DNA of 64,000 nucleotides from Acidovorax sp. T1 (GTDB lineage: Bacteria > Pseudomonadota > Gammaproteobacteria > Burkholderiales > Burkholderiaceae_C), in NCBI RefSeq assembly GCF_002176815.1, contig NZ_CP021648.1, forward strand, positions 2,984,001 to 3,048,000, written 5' to 3'. Positions 42,921 to 51,970 of this stretch are shown here, piece after piece (the first letter of the stretch is position 1; each line of letters opens with the position of its first letter). The notes under the pieces are model-generated. The model searched no databases, was not told the DNA's origin, and worked only from the letters and a program-made list of their open reading frames with translations. The translations under genes and the position numbers were made by a program.

Positions 42921-42987
42921 ATTTTCAATCATATCGGCCTGCAGCGCCTATCTATAAAGCGCCATAAGCTATTAAATAAATAGCAAC
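42921..42987 (+). repeat. Dispersed element between yitT-like and sulP genes
   Basis: TTTTCAATCATATCGGCCTG, CAGCGCCTATC, AAAGCGCCATAAGCTATTAA and ATAGCAAC follow the element in order. It lies in the divergent region between the YitT-like and SulP genes and could affect both promoters. Confidence 0.88.
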
Positions 42988-43101
42988 AGAATGAACAGCA
43001 GCTAACCGGGATGCGGTCGCCACGGTTGCGTATGCTCACTGGCTCACTACACTGGAGCCACAGGCCCCGGCCCTCGCTTTTTAGCTGCACCCACTTCATC
43101 C

Positions 43102-44823
43102 ATGCGTTTCTCGTTTGCCTTTCACCCCCGTCTGCTGGACGCGCTGCGCGGCTACAGCCGCAGCCGCTGGCTAGCCGATGTGGGCGCGGGCGTCACGGTG
43201 GGCATCGTCGCGCTGCCGCTGGCCATGGCCTTTGCCATCGCCAGCGGCCTCAAGCCCGAAGCCGGGCTGTGGACGGCCATCATTGGCGGCTTCCTGATCG
43301 CTCTGCTGGGCGGCACCAACGTGCAGATCGGCGGGCCTGCGGGGGCCTTCATCGTCATCGTGTACGGCATCGTCGAACGCTATGGCGTGGCCAACCTGCT
43401 GATCTCCACGGCCTGCGCGGGGGTGCTGCTGTTTGTGCTGGGGATGTTCAAGCTCGGCAACCTGGTGCGCTTTGTGCCAGTGAGCATCGTCATCGGTTTC
43501 ACCAACGGCATCGCGGTGCTGATCGGGCTGTCACAGCTCAAGGACTGGCTGGGGCTGGCCATCGACAAGATGCCGGGCAACTTTTTCTCGCAGGTGCACA
43601 CGCTGGCCCTGCACCTTGGCAGTTACAACCCCCATGCGCTCGCGCTGGGCGCTGCCTGCCTGGGCGGGCTGTTTTTATGGCCACGGCTGTTCGTGCAGGG
43701 CTCGCCGGTGCTGCGCGTGGCCGAGGGCCACACCGTGCGCCGCTTTGCGCGCATTCCGGCGCCCGTGGTGGCGCTGGTCACGCTCACCGTGCTGGCGCGC
43801 TGGCTGGAGATGCCGGTGGAGACCATCGGCAGCAAGTTTGGCGGTATTCCGCAACAGCCGCCGGCGTTTGCGCTGCCCGATTTTTCCTGGGACACCGTGC
43901 GCCTGCTGGTCACGCCCACCGTCACCATTGCGCTCTTGGGTGCCATCGAGTCGCTGCTGTGCGCGCGCGTTGCCGACCAGGTGGCCACCGACCCGCACTA
44001 CCGCAAGCACGACCCCAACCAGGAGCTGATGGCCCAGGGCGTGGCCAATTTCGTGGTGCCGTTCTTCGGCGGCATGCCGGCCACCGGCACCATTGCCCGC
44101 ACCGTGACCAACCTGCGTGCGGGCGCCACCAGCCCCATTGCAGGCATCGTGCACGCGGCCACGCTGGCGGTGATCGTGCTGGTGGCCGCGCCACTGGCGC
44201 TGCACATTCCGCTGGCGGTGCTGGCCGGCATCCTGTTGCATGTCGCCTGGAACATGGGCGAATGGCATGAGTTTGCACGCCTCAGGCACTTCAGCAACCA
44301 CTACCGGCTGCTGATGCTGGGCACATTCTTCCTCACCGTGGTGTTCGACCTCACGGTGGCGGTGGAAGTGGGGCTGGGGCTGGCGTGCGTGCTGTTTGTG
44401 CGGCGCATGAGCGCGCTGTTCCGCGCCGAGCGCGCGCCCACGCTCACCCCTGCCACCCCTGGCGCACCGGGGCTGGCCGTTGAAGCTGGGCCACGCCCCC
44501 GGATGGCATGGCACCTGCACGGCGCGCTGTTTTTTGGCGCGGCCGCCAAGATCGACCCCATCGTGCAGGCCGTGGAGGCCGGCCCCGAGGGCCCGGAAGT
44601 GGTGCTGAACGCGCGCGACCTGTTCGCGCTCGACACCACGGGCCTCGAAGGCCTGGAGCAGATTCTCAAGGCCGTGGGCCAGCGCGGCGGCGTGCTGTGG
44701 GTGGTGGATGCGCAGGAGCAGCCACGCTCGCTGATGGAGCGCTCGGGCTTCAGCGCCCGGATGGCCGAGCAGAACGCGGCGCAAGGCCGCAAACGCTACG
44801 AAAGCAAGAGCGAGAGCGAATAG
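43102..44823 (+). CDS. SulP family inorganic anion transporter
   Basis: The 573-residue transporter of the SLC26/SulP family has about 12 membrane helices (GVTVGIVALPLAMAFAIASG, GGTNVQIGGPAGAFIVIVYG). A cytoplasmic STAS domain spans about residues 465-555 (LNARDLFALDTTGLEGLEQI), where the family's Asp-Ser/Thr phosphorylation-type loop lies. Substrates in the family include sulfate, bicarbonate and dicarboxylates; nothing in the context decides between them. It is encoded singly, with the dispersed repeat upstream. Confidence 0.94.
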   Translation: MRFSFAFHPRLLDALRGYSRSRWLADVGAGVTVGIVALPLAMAFAIASGLKPEAGLWTAIIGGFLIALLGGTNVQIGGPAGAFIVIVYGIVERYGVANLLISTACAGVLLFVLGMFKLGNLVRFVPVSIVIGFTNGIAVLIGLSQLKDWLGLAIDKMPGNFFSQVHTLALHLGSYNPHALALGAACLGGLFLWPRLFVQGSPVLRVAEGHTVRRFARIPAPVVALVTLTVLARWLEMPVETIGSKFGGIPQQPPAFALPDFSWDTVRLLVTPTVTIALLGAIESLLCARVADQVATDPHYRKHDPNQELMAQGVANFVVPFFGGMPATGTIARTVTNLRAGATSPIAGIVHAATLAVIVLVAAPLALHIPLAVLAGILLHVAWNMGEWHEFARLRHFSNHYRLLMLGTFFLTVVFDLTVAVEVGLGLACVLFVRRMSALFRAERAPTLTPATPGAPGLAVEAGPRPRMAWHLHGALFFGAAAKIDPIVQAVEAGPEGPEVVLNARDLFALDTTGLEGLEQILKAVGQRGGVLWVVDAQEQPRSLMERSGFSARMAEQNAAQGRKRYESKSESE

Positions 44824-44937
44824 TTCCCCCCACCGCAAGCGCCAAAGCAGTGTGACTCCAACGGCTGGGTGCGGCGCGGCTGCGAACCATGCGCGCCGTT
44901 GTCAACCTGCAGACGCCCTCAAAACGGTTTCACGATC

Positions 44938-45450
44938 TCAGCGCCCGCCCTTGTTCTCGGGCGCGTCCATGTCGGGGCCGATCTGCGTGCGCAGCACCGT
45001 GGCGCCGTCCGTGGTCACCACGGTGAACACCTTGGGGATGTTGGGCGGCTCGGCAAAGCGCCAGTCGTGGTGGGTTTCGCCGCTGAGCCGGTAGGGCGTG
45101 ACCTTGGCCGGCTTGCCCAGGATGCGGCGCACCAGCGCCATGTCTGTGCCGGGCGTGATGCGGGCAAAGTTCTCGGGCGTGAGCACCTGGCGCACGGCCA
45201 CCAGCCTGCCATCGGCACCCACGGTGATCATGTAATTGATCTGGCCGGCGGGCTGGCGGTTGTATTCGAGGGTGCGCGCGCCATCGGCGTCGTCCCAGAC
45301 GGTTTCGGGGGCGCCAAAGCGGTCGCGCACGTCGGCCTCGGTGGAAACACCGGGCTGCAGTTCGCTGATGCGCTGCGCGTCGCATCCAGCAAGGGCGACC
45401 AGACTGAGGGCCGCCGCGGCAAGCGCCAGGGCACTGAAATGAAAGGGCAT
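44938..45450 (-). CDS. BamE/SmpA-like outer membrane lipoprotein
   Basis: The 170-residue lipoprotein has a signal ending ALSLVALAGC (lipidated Cys23) and a duplicated BamE-type motif: ISELQPGVSTEADVRDRFG near residue 28 and FARITPGTDMALVRRILGKP near residue 95. BamE itself has one such unit and is smaller, so this is a relative rather than the BAM component. It probably sits in the outer membrane facing the periplasm. It is divergent from the DUF3460 gene by 42 bases. Confidence 0.86.
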   Translation of the reverse strand: MPFHFSALALAAAALSLVALAGCDAQRISELQPGVSTEADVRDRFGAPETVWDDADGARTLEYNRQPAGQINYMITVGADGRLVAVRQVLTPENFARITPGTDMALVRRILGKPAKVTPYRLSGETHHDWRFAEPPNIPKVFTVVTTDGATVLRTQIGPDMDAPENKGGR

Positions 45451-45492
45451 GGAAGGCTCCCGGTAAAATCAAGCAAGAGAGGTTATCAGTCC

Positions 45493-45699
45493 ATGTCCAT
45501 TTTCCGCCGTCCCGACTACCAGTCCGAAGCCACCCAGTTCATCGAGCAGCTCAAAGCCCAAAGGCCCGAGCTGGATGCGCAGCAGCGTGCGGGCCGCGCC
45601 CTGCTGTGGGACAAGCAGGTGGACCGCAAGATCTGGGGCGAATACCGCGATGCCCAGGTGCCGCAAAAGCCCTACGTCTATCAGACCAATGCTGATTGA
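45493..45699 (+). CDS. DUF3460 family protein
   Basis: The 68-residue protein starts at ATG 45493 (MSIFRRPDYQSEATQFIEQL) and ends with PQKPYVYQTNAD. It matches DUF3460, a short conserved betaproteobacterial family of unknown function commonly found just before scpA, as here. It is cytoplasmic and largely helical, with no membrane segment. The 64 bases before scpA are a dispersed-repeat copy. Confidence 0.88.
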   Translation: MSIFRRPDYQSEATQFIEQLKAQRPELDAQQRAGRALLWDKQVDRKIWGEYRDAQVPQKPYVYQTNAD

Positions 45700-45701
45700 G
45701 C

Positions 45702-45761
45702 ATGAAAATGGCCTCTTGCGCTTTACCAGCAAGCGCAAGCAGCTATTGATAGCATAGCAAT
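45702..45761 (+). repeat. Dispersed element between DUF3460 and scpA
   Basis: ATGAAAATGGCCTCTTGCGC, TTTACCAGCAAGCGCAAGC, AGCTATTGATAG and CATAGCAA form a full copy whose arms read TTGCGCTT / AAGCGCAA. It fills the gap up to the scpA start codon. Confidence 0.9.
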
Positions 45762-45763
45762 CC

Positions 45764-46609
45764 ATGCACAGCGCAAGCCCTGCCGAGGCCACTGCCATCG
45801 CCCCGGGTGCCATGCCCGATGTGGTGGACCAAGTGGCGCTGGCCCGCCTGTATGGCGAGCCGCTGTTTGCGCTGCCGCAAGACCTGTACATCCCGCCCGA
45901 CGCGCTTGAAGTCTTCCTCGAAGCCTTTGAAGGCCCGCTCGATCTGCTGCTGTACCTGATCCGCAAGCAGAACTTCAACATCCTCGACATCCCCATGGCC
46001 GGCCTCACGCGCCAGTATCTGGTGTACGTGGATGAGATCCGCAGCCGCAACCTGGAGCTGGCCGCCGAATACCTGCTGATGGCGGCCATGCTGATCGAGA
46101 TCAAGTCACGCATGCTGCTGCCGCCCAAAAAGCAGGAAGGCAGCGAAGAAGCCGAAGACCCGCGCGCCGAGCTGGTGCGCCGCCTGCTTGAATACGAGCA
46201 GATGAAAATGGCCGCCATGCGCCTGGCGCAGCTGCCGCAGTATGGGCGCGACTTTGTGAAGGCGCAGGTGTACATCGAGCAAAGCCTGCAGCCACGCTTT
46301 CCGGATGTGCATGTGGTCGATCTGCAGCAAGCCTGGTACGACATCCTGAAGCGCGCCCGGCTCGTGCAGCACCACAAGATCACCCGCGAAGAGCTGAGCG
46401 TGCGTGAATACATGAGCATGGTGCTCAGAACCCTCAAAGGGCGCCGCTTTGTCGAGTTTGAAGAGCTGTTCGACCCCCGCCATGGCAGCACCGTGCTGGT
46501 GGTGACCTTCATCGCGCTGCTGGAGCTGGCCAAAGAGACCCTGATCGAGATCACCCAAGCCGAGGCCTTCGCCCCCATTTACGTCCGGCTGGCCTATGTA
46601 CCGACATGA
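45764..46609 (+). CDS. scpA: Segregation and condensation protein A
   Basis: The 281-residue kleisin of the bacterial SMC complex bridges the Smc heads and ScpB for chromosome segregation. The family core FEGPLDLLLYLIRKQNFNILDIP, LAAEYLLMAAMLIEIKSRMLLPP and the C-terminal winged helix (FEELFDPRHGSTVLVVTFIALLEL) are all present. Its start follows a dispersed repeat by two bases. In related genomes panC and panD often follow scpA; here nadB and panD follow and panC lies elsewhere in the window. Confidence 0.95.
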   Translation: MHSASPAEATAIAPGAMPDVVDQVALARLYGEPLFALPQDLYIPPDALEVFLEAFEGPLDLLLYLIRKQNFNILDIPMAGLTRQYLVYVDEIRSRNLELAAEYLLMAAMLIEIKSRMLLPPKKQEGSEEAEDPRAELVRRLLEYEQMKMAAMRLAQLPQYGRDFVKAQVYIEQSLQPRFPDVHVVDLQQAWYDILKRARLVQHHKITREELSVREYMSMVLRTLKGRRFVEFEELFDPRHGSTVLVVTFIALLELAKETLIEITQAEAFAPIYVRLAYVPT

Positions 46610-46727
46610 CACCCCCCTGAGCGGCTGCGCCGCTTCCCCCCTCTCTCGCGGCGCGGGAGGGGGACGCCACCGGTGGCCTGGCAAAGCCAGTTCCACGGTG
46701 GCTCTGGCATGGAGCGGCGCCCATTTC
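46608..46727 (+). repeat. Second repeat type with nested GC hairpins
   Basis: The 137-base gap between scpA and nadB contains CTGAGCGGCTGCGCCGCTTC, CCCCCCTCTC, GAGGGGGACGCCACCGGTGG and CCTGGCAAAGCCAG, a series of short inverted repeats. The arrangement resembles long intergenic repeats common in Comamonadaceae. There is no second copy in this window, so the repeat status rests on recognition alone. Confidence 0.45.
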
Positions 46728-46746
46728 TCAGGCCACGAAAAACCCC

Positions 46747-48342
46747 ATGCAATCCCACGACTTTGACGTTCTCATCGTAGGCAGCGGCCTCGCAGGCCTC
46801 TCGGCCGCCCTGCACCTGGCGCCCACGCACCGCGTGGCCGTCATCACCAAACGCCAGCTGCAGGACGGCGCCAGCGCCTGGGCCCAGGGCGGCATTGCCG
46901 CCGTGCTGGCCGACGACGACAGCTTTGCCGCGCACATTGAGGACACCCTGGTGGCCGGCGCCGGCCTGTGCGACCTGGCCGCCACGCGCTTCGTGGTGGA
47001 AAACGCCCCCGAGGCCATCGCCTGGCTGCGCCAGCTGGGCGTGCCGTTTTCGCTGGAAGGCGACCAGCTGCACCTCACGCGCGAAGGCGGCCACAGCGCG
47101 CGCCGCATTGCCCATGTGACCGACGCCACCGGCGCCGCCGTGCAACGCACGCTGATCGACGTGGTGCGCGGCACGCCCGGCATCACGCTGTTCGAGCAGC
47201 ACACGCTGGTGGACGTCATCACCAGCCACAAGCTCGGCCTGGCGGGCCCGCAGCAGTGCCTGGGCCTGTATGCGCTCGACGATGCCACCGACGAGGTCGT
47301 CACCTTCCACGCGCCGCAAACCATTTTGGCCACGGGCGGCGCGGGCAAGGTGTACCTGTACACCACCAACCCAGACACCGCCACCGGCGACGGCATTGCC
47401 GCGGCCTGGCGCGCCGGCTGCCGCGTGGGCAACATGGAGTTCATCCAGTTTCACCCCACGGGGCTGTACCACCCGCACGAAAAGTCCTTCCTCATCAGCG
47501 AGGCCGTGCGCGGCGAAGGCGGCAAATTGCTGCTGCCGCCCTCCGCCGGCGGCACGCGCTTCATGCTGGACCACGACCCGCGCGCCGAACTGGCCCCGCG
47601 CGATGTGGTCGCCCGCGCAATCGACTTCGAGATGAAAAAGCACGGGCTGGACTGCGTGCACCTGGACATCTCGCACCAGAGCCCCGCGTTTTTGCAGGAG
47701 CACTTCCCCAACATCCTGGCGCACTGCGCGTCGCTGGGCATCGACATCACCAAAGAGCCCATTCCGGTGGTGCCCACGGCCCACTTCACCTGCGGCGGCG
47801 TGCTGACCGACCTGGCCGGCCGCACCGATGTGCCCGGCCTGTTTGCCGTGGGCGAAGCCGCCTACACCGGCCTGCACGGGGCCAACCGGCTGGCCAGCAA
47901 CTCGCTGCTCGAATGCATCGTGTTCGCCCGCGCCGCCGCCCACGCCATCGCCGCCGCGCCGCGCACGCCCGTGCCGGCCCTGCCGCACTGGGACGACAGC
48001 CGCGTCACCGACGCCGACGAGTCAGTGGTCATCTCGCACAACTGGGACGAGCTGCGCCGCTTCATGTGGGACTACGTGGGCATCGTGCGCACCAACAAAC
48101 GACTGGAACGCGCGGCCCACCGCATCGCGCTGCTGCAGGCCGAGATACAAGAGTTCTACGCCAACTTCCACGTCACGCGCGACCTGCTGGAGCTGCGCAA
48201 CCTGGTGCAGGTGGCCGACCTCATCGTGCGCAGCGCACAGCTGCGCCGCGAAAGCCGCGGCCTGCACTACAGCCGCGACTACCCCGCGCTCGCTGCGCCC
48301 GCCGCGCCCACCATCCTGGTTCCGCCCGTCGCGCAACGCTGA
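46747..48342 (+). CDS. nadB: L-aspartate oxidase
   Basis: The 531-residue flavoprotein oxidises L-aspartate to iminoaspartate, which NadA condenses to quinolinate. The FAD motif VLIVGSGLAGLSAALHLA is at the N terminus. The family blocks GASAWAQGGIAAV, GGAGKVYLYTTNP and GLHGANRLASNSLLECIVF follow. The nadA and nadC genes lie about 5 kb away on the other strand. Downstream panD also uses aspartate, so the two drains on that amino acid are neighbours, 33 bases apart. Confidence 0.97.
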   Translation: MQSHDFDVLIVGSGLAGLSAALHLAPTHRVAVITKRQLQDGASAWAQGGIAAVLADDDSFAAHIEDTLVAGAGLCDLAATRFVVENAPEAIAWLRQLGVPFSLEGDQLHLTREGGHSARRIAHVTDATGAAVQRTLIDVVRGTPGITLFEQHTLVDVITSHKLGLAGPQQCLGLYALDDATDEVVTFHAPQTILATGGAGKVYLYTTNPDTATGDGIAAAWRAGCRVGNMEFIQFHPTGLYHPHEKSFLISEAVRGEGGKLLLPPSAGGTRFMLDHDPRAELAPRDVVARAIDFEMKKHGLDCVHLDISHQSPAFLQEHFPNILAHCASLGIDITKEPIPVVPTAHFTCGGVLTDLAGRTDVPGLFAVGEAAYTGLHGANRLASNSLLECIVFARAAAHAIAAAPRTPVPALPHWDDSRVTDADESVVISHNWDELRRFMWDYVGIVRTNKRLERAAHRIALLQAEIQEFYANFHVTRDLLELRNLVQVADLIVRSAQLRRESRGLHYSRDYPALAAPAAPTILVPPVAQR

Positions 48343-48375
48343 ACACAGCCCCCCCGCTCAACCGCCCACACCGCC

Positions 48376-48756
48376 ATGTACCGCACCCTGCTCAAATCCA
48401 AGATCCACCGCGCCACCACCACGCACTGCGAGCTGCACTACGAAGGCTCCTGCGCCATCGACGAAGACCTGCTCGATGCCGCCAACCTGGTCGAAAACGA
48501 ACAGGTCCACATCTGGAACATCAACAACGGTGAGCGCTTCATCACCTACGCCATCAAGGGCCAGCGCGGCAGCGGCATGATCTCGGTCAACGGCTCGGCC
48601 GCCCGCCGCGCCGCCGTGGGCGACCTGCTCATCATTGCGGCATTTGCCCAAGTGCCCGAAGACCAGGTGGCCACACACAAGCCCCAGCTGGTGTTTGTCG
48701 ATGGCCACAACCGCCAGACCGAACTGCGCCACCATGTGCCCACCCAGGCTCTGTAA
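48376..48756 (+). CDS. panD: Aspartate 1-decarboxylase
   Basis: The 126-residue proenzyme makes beta-alanine for pantothenate and is self-cleaved at Gly24-Ser25 in HYEGSCAID to create the pyruvoyl group. [21 protein letters not shown], containing the catalytic Tyr region, is conserved. Length and motifs are complete. The beta-alanine feeds PanC, encoded near 62 kb. The gene follows nadB closely and precedes the HpaF-like gene in the same direction. Confidence 0.96.
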   Translation: MYRTLLKSKIHRATTTHCELHYEGSCAIDEDLLDAANLVENEQVHIWNINNGERFITYAIKGQRGSGMISVNGSAARRAAVGDLLIIAAFAQVPEDQVATHKPQLVFVDGHNRQTELRHHVPTQAL

Positions 48757-48792
48757 CGCCCGCTTTATCACCACCACCGCCGAAAGCAGACC

Positions 48793-49152
48793 ATGCCCCA
48801 CCTGATCGTCGAATACTCGCAAAACCTTGCTGGCTTCCCCGAGGCGCAAGCCCTGACCGAGCTGAACCAGGCAGTCACCAGTAGCCCCGAAGTGCTGGAC
48901 GAGGCCGACCTCAAAAGCCGCTTCGTGCTGGTGGACAGCTTTGAAGTGGGCACCGCCCCCGCCAACCGCGCCTTTGTGCACGCCCAGCTGCGCCTGCTGT
49001 CGGGCCGCACGCCCGAGGCCAAGAAAGACCTGTCCGAGCGCATCGCCGAGGTGCTGCGCCGCCTCTCGCCCAAGCCGGCCGGCGTGATGGTGCAGCTGAG
49101 CGTGGAAATCGTCGATATGGACCGCGGCTCTTACGTCAAAGAGCGGCTGTAA
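48793..49152 (+). CDS. 5-carboxymethyl-2-hydroxymuconate isomerase family protein
   Basis: The 119-residue member of the CHMI (HpaF) family begins MPHLIVEYSQNL, with the catalytic N-terminal proline exposed after methionine removal. The characterised enzyme acts in homoprotocatechuate degradation. There are no other hpa genes nearby, so the physiological substrate here is uncertain and a general tautomerase role is possible. The gene lies 36 bases after panD and is followed by a dispersed repeat. Confidence 0.88.
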   Translation: MPHLIVEYSQNLAGFPEAQALTELNQAVTSSPEVLDEADLKSRFVLVDSFEVGTAPANRAFVHAQLRLLSGRTPEAKKDLSERIAEVLRRLSPKPAGVMVQLSVEIVDMDRGSYVKERL

Positions 49153-49165
49153 GCCATCGCCGCCA

Positions 49166-49232
49166 ATTTTTAATAAAACAGGGCTGTAGCGCTTATCCAG
49201 CAAGCGCCAGCAGCTCCTTTTTTTATAGTGAC
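49166..49232 (+). repeat. Dispersed element supplying the start of the DTW gene
   Basis: AATAAAACAGGGCTGTAGCG, CTTATCCAGCAAGCGCCAGC, AGCTCCTTTTTTTATAGTGAC is a full copy. Its right end contains the GTG at 49228 that begins the next gene. Confidence 0.88.
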
Positions 49233-49875
49233 ACCGCTCAGCGCCAGTCGTCCGCGCTGCCCCACCTGCCTGCGCCCGCACAGCGCCTGCATCTGCCGCT
49301 GGGCCACCCCGGTGGCGCACCGCACCGAGGTGCTGATCCTGCAGCACCCGCTGGAGCTGCACGAGGCCAAGGGCACGGCCCGGCTGCTGCACCTGAGCCT
49401 GCCGCACAGCCGCATGGTGACGGGCGAACAGTTGGACCCCAGCGCGCTGCAGCCGCTGCTGACAGCGCCATTTGCAGCAACGGACGCAGCCCACACCCCG
49501 CGCCACGCACTGCTGCTCTACCCCGAGGCCCCGCAAGACGCCGCCCTGGGCATTGCCACCCCGCCGCCGCTGGACCCGGCCTGGCTGCCAACGCCAGAGC
49601 GCCTGCGCCTGGTGGTGCTCGACGGCACCTGGCGCAAAAGCCGCAAGATGCTGCACCTGAACCCGTTGCTGCAGCAGCTGCCGCGCCTGCCGCTGCGCGC
49701 ACTGCCGGCCTCGCGCTACCGCATCCGCTCGGCGCGCCAGCCGCACCAGCTCTCTACCCTGGAGGCCACCTGCGCGGCACTGGCGCAACTGGAAGCCGAC
49801 CCGGACCGGTTCGAGCCCCTGCTCCGCGCCTTCGACGGGTTTGTGGCGCAACAAGCGGCCTGGCAGGGCCGGTAA
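49228..49875 (+). CDS. tapT: DTW-domain tRNA-uridine aminocarboxypropyltransferase
   Basis: The 215-residue DTW-domain protein has the N-terminal cysteine set CPTCLRPHSACIC and the hallmark VLDGTWRKSRKML; YRIRSARQPHQLSTLEA follows. Characterised DTW proteins attach an aminocarboxypropyl group to uridine in tRNA (acp3U) using S-adenosylmethionine. The start is a GTG at 49228 lying in the end of a dispersed-repeat copy; no ATG is available before the first conserved cysteines. The name follows E. coli TapT by similarity. Confidence 0.86.
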   Translation: MTPLSASRPRCPTCLRPHSACICRWATPVAHRTEVLILQHPLELHEAKGTARLLHLSLPHSRMVTGEQLDPSALQPLLTAPFAATDAAHTPRHALLLYPEAPQDAALGIATPPPLDPAWLPTPERLRLVVLDGTWRKSRKMLHLNPLLQQLPRLPLRALPASRYRIRSARQPHQLSTLEATCAALAQLEADPDRFEPLLRAFDGFVAQQAAWQGR

Positions 49876-49917
49876 GGGCGGCAATGCCATCGCAATGGCG
49901 AGCCGCTGGATCAGCAA

Positions 49918-49978
49918 ATTACTATCAAAAACATAGCTTCTAGCGCTTTACCAATAAGGGCCAGAGCCAAAAAATACT
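49918..49978 (-). repeat. Dispersed element between convergent genes
   Basis: ACTATCAAAAACATAGCTTC, TAGCGCTTTACC and AATAAGGGCCAGAGCC are a reverse-type copy with a damaged right arm. It lies between the converging DTW and pabBC genes. Confidence 0.78.
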
Positions 49979-49985
49979 CAAAACA

Positions 49986-51773
49986 TCACGGCACCAATTC
50001 AGCCGCCAACCAGCCGCGCAGGCTGTTAACAAACGCCCAGGCCTGCACACGCGGCACATCCTCTACGCGCACCACAGCCTCGGTCAGGCGCCCCTCGCGC
50101 AGGGCCACTGCGCGGCCCACGCCGGGCAGCAGGCCGCAGGCCAGTGGCGGCGTGACCCAGCGGCCGTCCAGCAGCATGGCGATGTTGCCAAACGTGCATT
50201 CGGTGATCTCGCCGGCTTCGTTGTAAAGCACGGTGTCGAACACACCGGGCGTGGTGGGCGCAAACGCTGCGTAGTGCGCGCGGCGCGTGGTCTTGTAGCG
50301 CACGAATTCGCCATGGGCTTCATCCAGCGGGCGGTGGGCCAGTTGCAGGCGCACCGGCTCGGGCGTGGGCTGCAGGGCAAAGGCTTCGGCGCGGGGCTGG
50401 CCGCGCCCGTCCAGCAGCAGGCGCACGCGCCATGCGCCAGCGGGGTGGCTGGCGGCCAGCGCCTGCAGGCAGTGCTGCACGGCCGCAGCGTCGAACGGCA
50501 CGTTGAAATGCGCGGCCGTGCCTTGCAGCCGCGCCAGATGTTCAGCCAGATGGCGGAACTGGCCCGCTTGCAGCGCCAGGGTTTCGAGCAGATCGAAGGG
50601 CTGGCTGGCGCGCAGGGCAAAAGCGCGCTTGTGGCGCCATTCGTTCCATTCGGCACCGGCCTGGGCGCCCGAGGTGATGCCGCTGCCAATGCCGCAGCGT
50701 GCCTGGCCATCGCGCAGCACCACGGTGCGAATCGGCACGTTGAAGGTGGCGCGGATGCCCCCCGCGCCATCCGGCCGCACCACGCCGATGGCGCCGCAAT
50801 AGATGCCGCGCGGGCCTGGCTCCAGCGCGTGGATGGCCTGCATGGCACGCACCTTGGGCGCGCCGGTGATCGAGCCGCAGGGAAACAGCGCGCCAAACAC
50901 GTCGCCAAGCCGGGTGCCGGGCCGGGTGCGCGCCTGCACATCGGACGTCATCTGCCACACGGCCGGCAGCGCTTCGGTATGAAAAAGCCGGGGCACCTGC
51001 ACGCTGAAGGGCTCGGCAATGCGCGAGAGGTCGTTGCGCAGCAGGTCCACGATCATCACGTTTTCGGCGCGCTCCTTGGGCGAGGCACGCAGGGCGGCGG
51101 CATGGGCGGCATCCTGCTGGGGCGTGGCGCCGCGCGGCGCCGTGCCCTTCATGGGCCGGGTGAGGATATGGCCGGCCGCGCCGCCGCCCGGCCCGCTGTG
51201 CCAGTCGAAAAACAGCTCGGGCGAGACGCTGAGCACCTGCTCGTCGCCCATGTCGAAGCAGGCCGCATAACCGCCCGGCTGCGCGCGCTGCAGGGCCGCA
51301 AACAGGGCGTGGGCGGGTTGCGCCCCGCCGCCCTGCACGCTGGCCACCGTCTGCGCCGTGTAATTGACCTGGTAATACTCGCCCCGGGCGATGGCCTGGT
51401 GGATGGCGGCCAGGGCCGCATCAAACTGCGCGCGCCCCTGCACGGTGTGCCAGTGCAATGTGGGCGCATCCTGGGGCGGCAGCTCGGCAGCGGGCCAGGG
51501 CAGCGCCGCGTCGTGGATGGCAAACCAGGCCAGCGGGCCATCGGCGGGGTGGGTCTGCACGGCGGCGTCGAAGGCCGGCGCGGCCTCGTAGCACAGCGCG
51601 CCGATGCACCAGGCGCCGCCCTCGGCGGCGGCCTGCACGGCGGCCAGCACCGCGCGCACCTGGGCCGGCTCGCGCGCCACCAGCACGGCGCGCGGCGTGC
51701 CAAAGGCATGGCGCAGGTGCGGCGCACCGGGGTCGTTCGGGTTGGCAAAATCAATCAGTGCGGTTGGAACCAA
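49986..51773 (-). CDS. pabBC: Fused aminodeoxychorismate synthase component I and lyase
   Basis: This 595-residue bifunctional protein makes p-aminobenzoate for folate. Residues about 1-370 are PabB (GEYYQVNYT, TRPMKGTAPRG, RAENVMIVDLLRNDL, PCGSITGAPKVRAM). About 385-595 are PabC, a PLP-dependent lyase (VRYKTTRRAHY, NEAGEITECTFGNIAML). The start is a TTG at 51773 with GGAGG five bases upstream; there is no in-frame ATG before the conserved core, and a stop derived from the dispersed repeat lies just upstream. PabA is expected elsewhere. Confidence 0.93.
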   Translation of the reverse strand: MVPTALIDFANPNDPGAPHLRHAFGTPRAVLVAREPAQVRAVLAAVQAAAEGGAWCIGALCYEAAPAFDAAVQTHPADGPLAWFAIHDAALPWPAAELPPQDAPTLHWHTVQGRAQFDAALAAIHQAIARGEYYQVNYTAQTVASVQGGGAQPAHALFAALQRAQPGGYAACFDMGDEQVLSVSPELFFDWHSGPGGGAAGHILTRPMKGTAPRGATPQQDAAHAAALRASPKERAENVMIVDLLRNDLSRIAEPFSVQVPRLFHTEALPAVWQMTSDVQARTRPGTRLGDVFGALFPCGSITGAPKVRAMQAIHALEPGPRGIYCGAIGVVRPDGAGGIRATFNVPIRTVVLRDGQARCGIGSGITSGAQAGAEWNEWRHKRAFALRASQPFDLLETLALQAGQFRHLAEHLARLQGTAAHFNVPFDAAAVQHCLQALAASHPAGAWRVRLLLDGRGQPRAEAFALQPTPEPVRLQLAHRPLDEAHGEFVRYKTTRRAHYAAFAPTTPGVFDTVLYNEAGEITECTFGNIAMLLDGRWVTPPLACGLLPGVGRAVALREGRLTEAVVRVEDVPRVQAWAFVNSLRGWLAAELVP

Positions 51774-51779
51774 ATGGGC

Positions 51780-51824
51780 CTCCAGGGCTTGCAGAATCTG
51801 CGCGAGCAGCTATGAAAAAAGGAT
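51780..51824 (+). repeat. Partial dispersed element upstream of pabBC
   Basis: GGGCTTGCAGAATCTGCGC and GAGCAGCTATGAAAA match the short form of the element. It lies in the leader of pabBC, where it supplies the in-frame stop just upstream of the TTG start. It is also part of the 197-base divergent region with queE. Confidence 0.6.
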
Positions 51825-51970
51825 TGACGGCAGCCGCCGCAAGCGCGGCACCGTAGCCCAATGCCCCGGCTGCAAGGCATTGCCAGCCAGCCAAAAGACG
51901 GGCGTCTGACCGGCGCCGGGCACTAGCGAAGATAATCCCCCACCCCGCTCGTCGCTCCAACCCGCACGCA

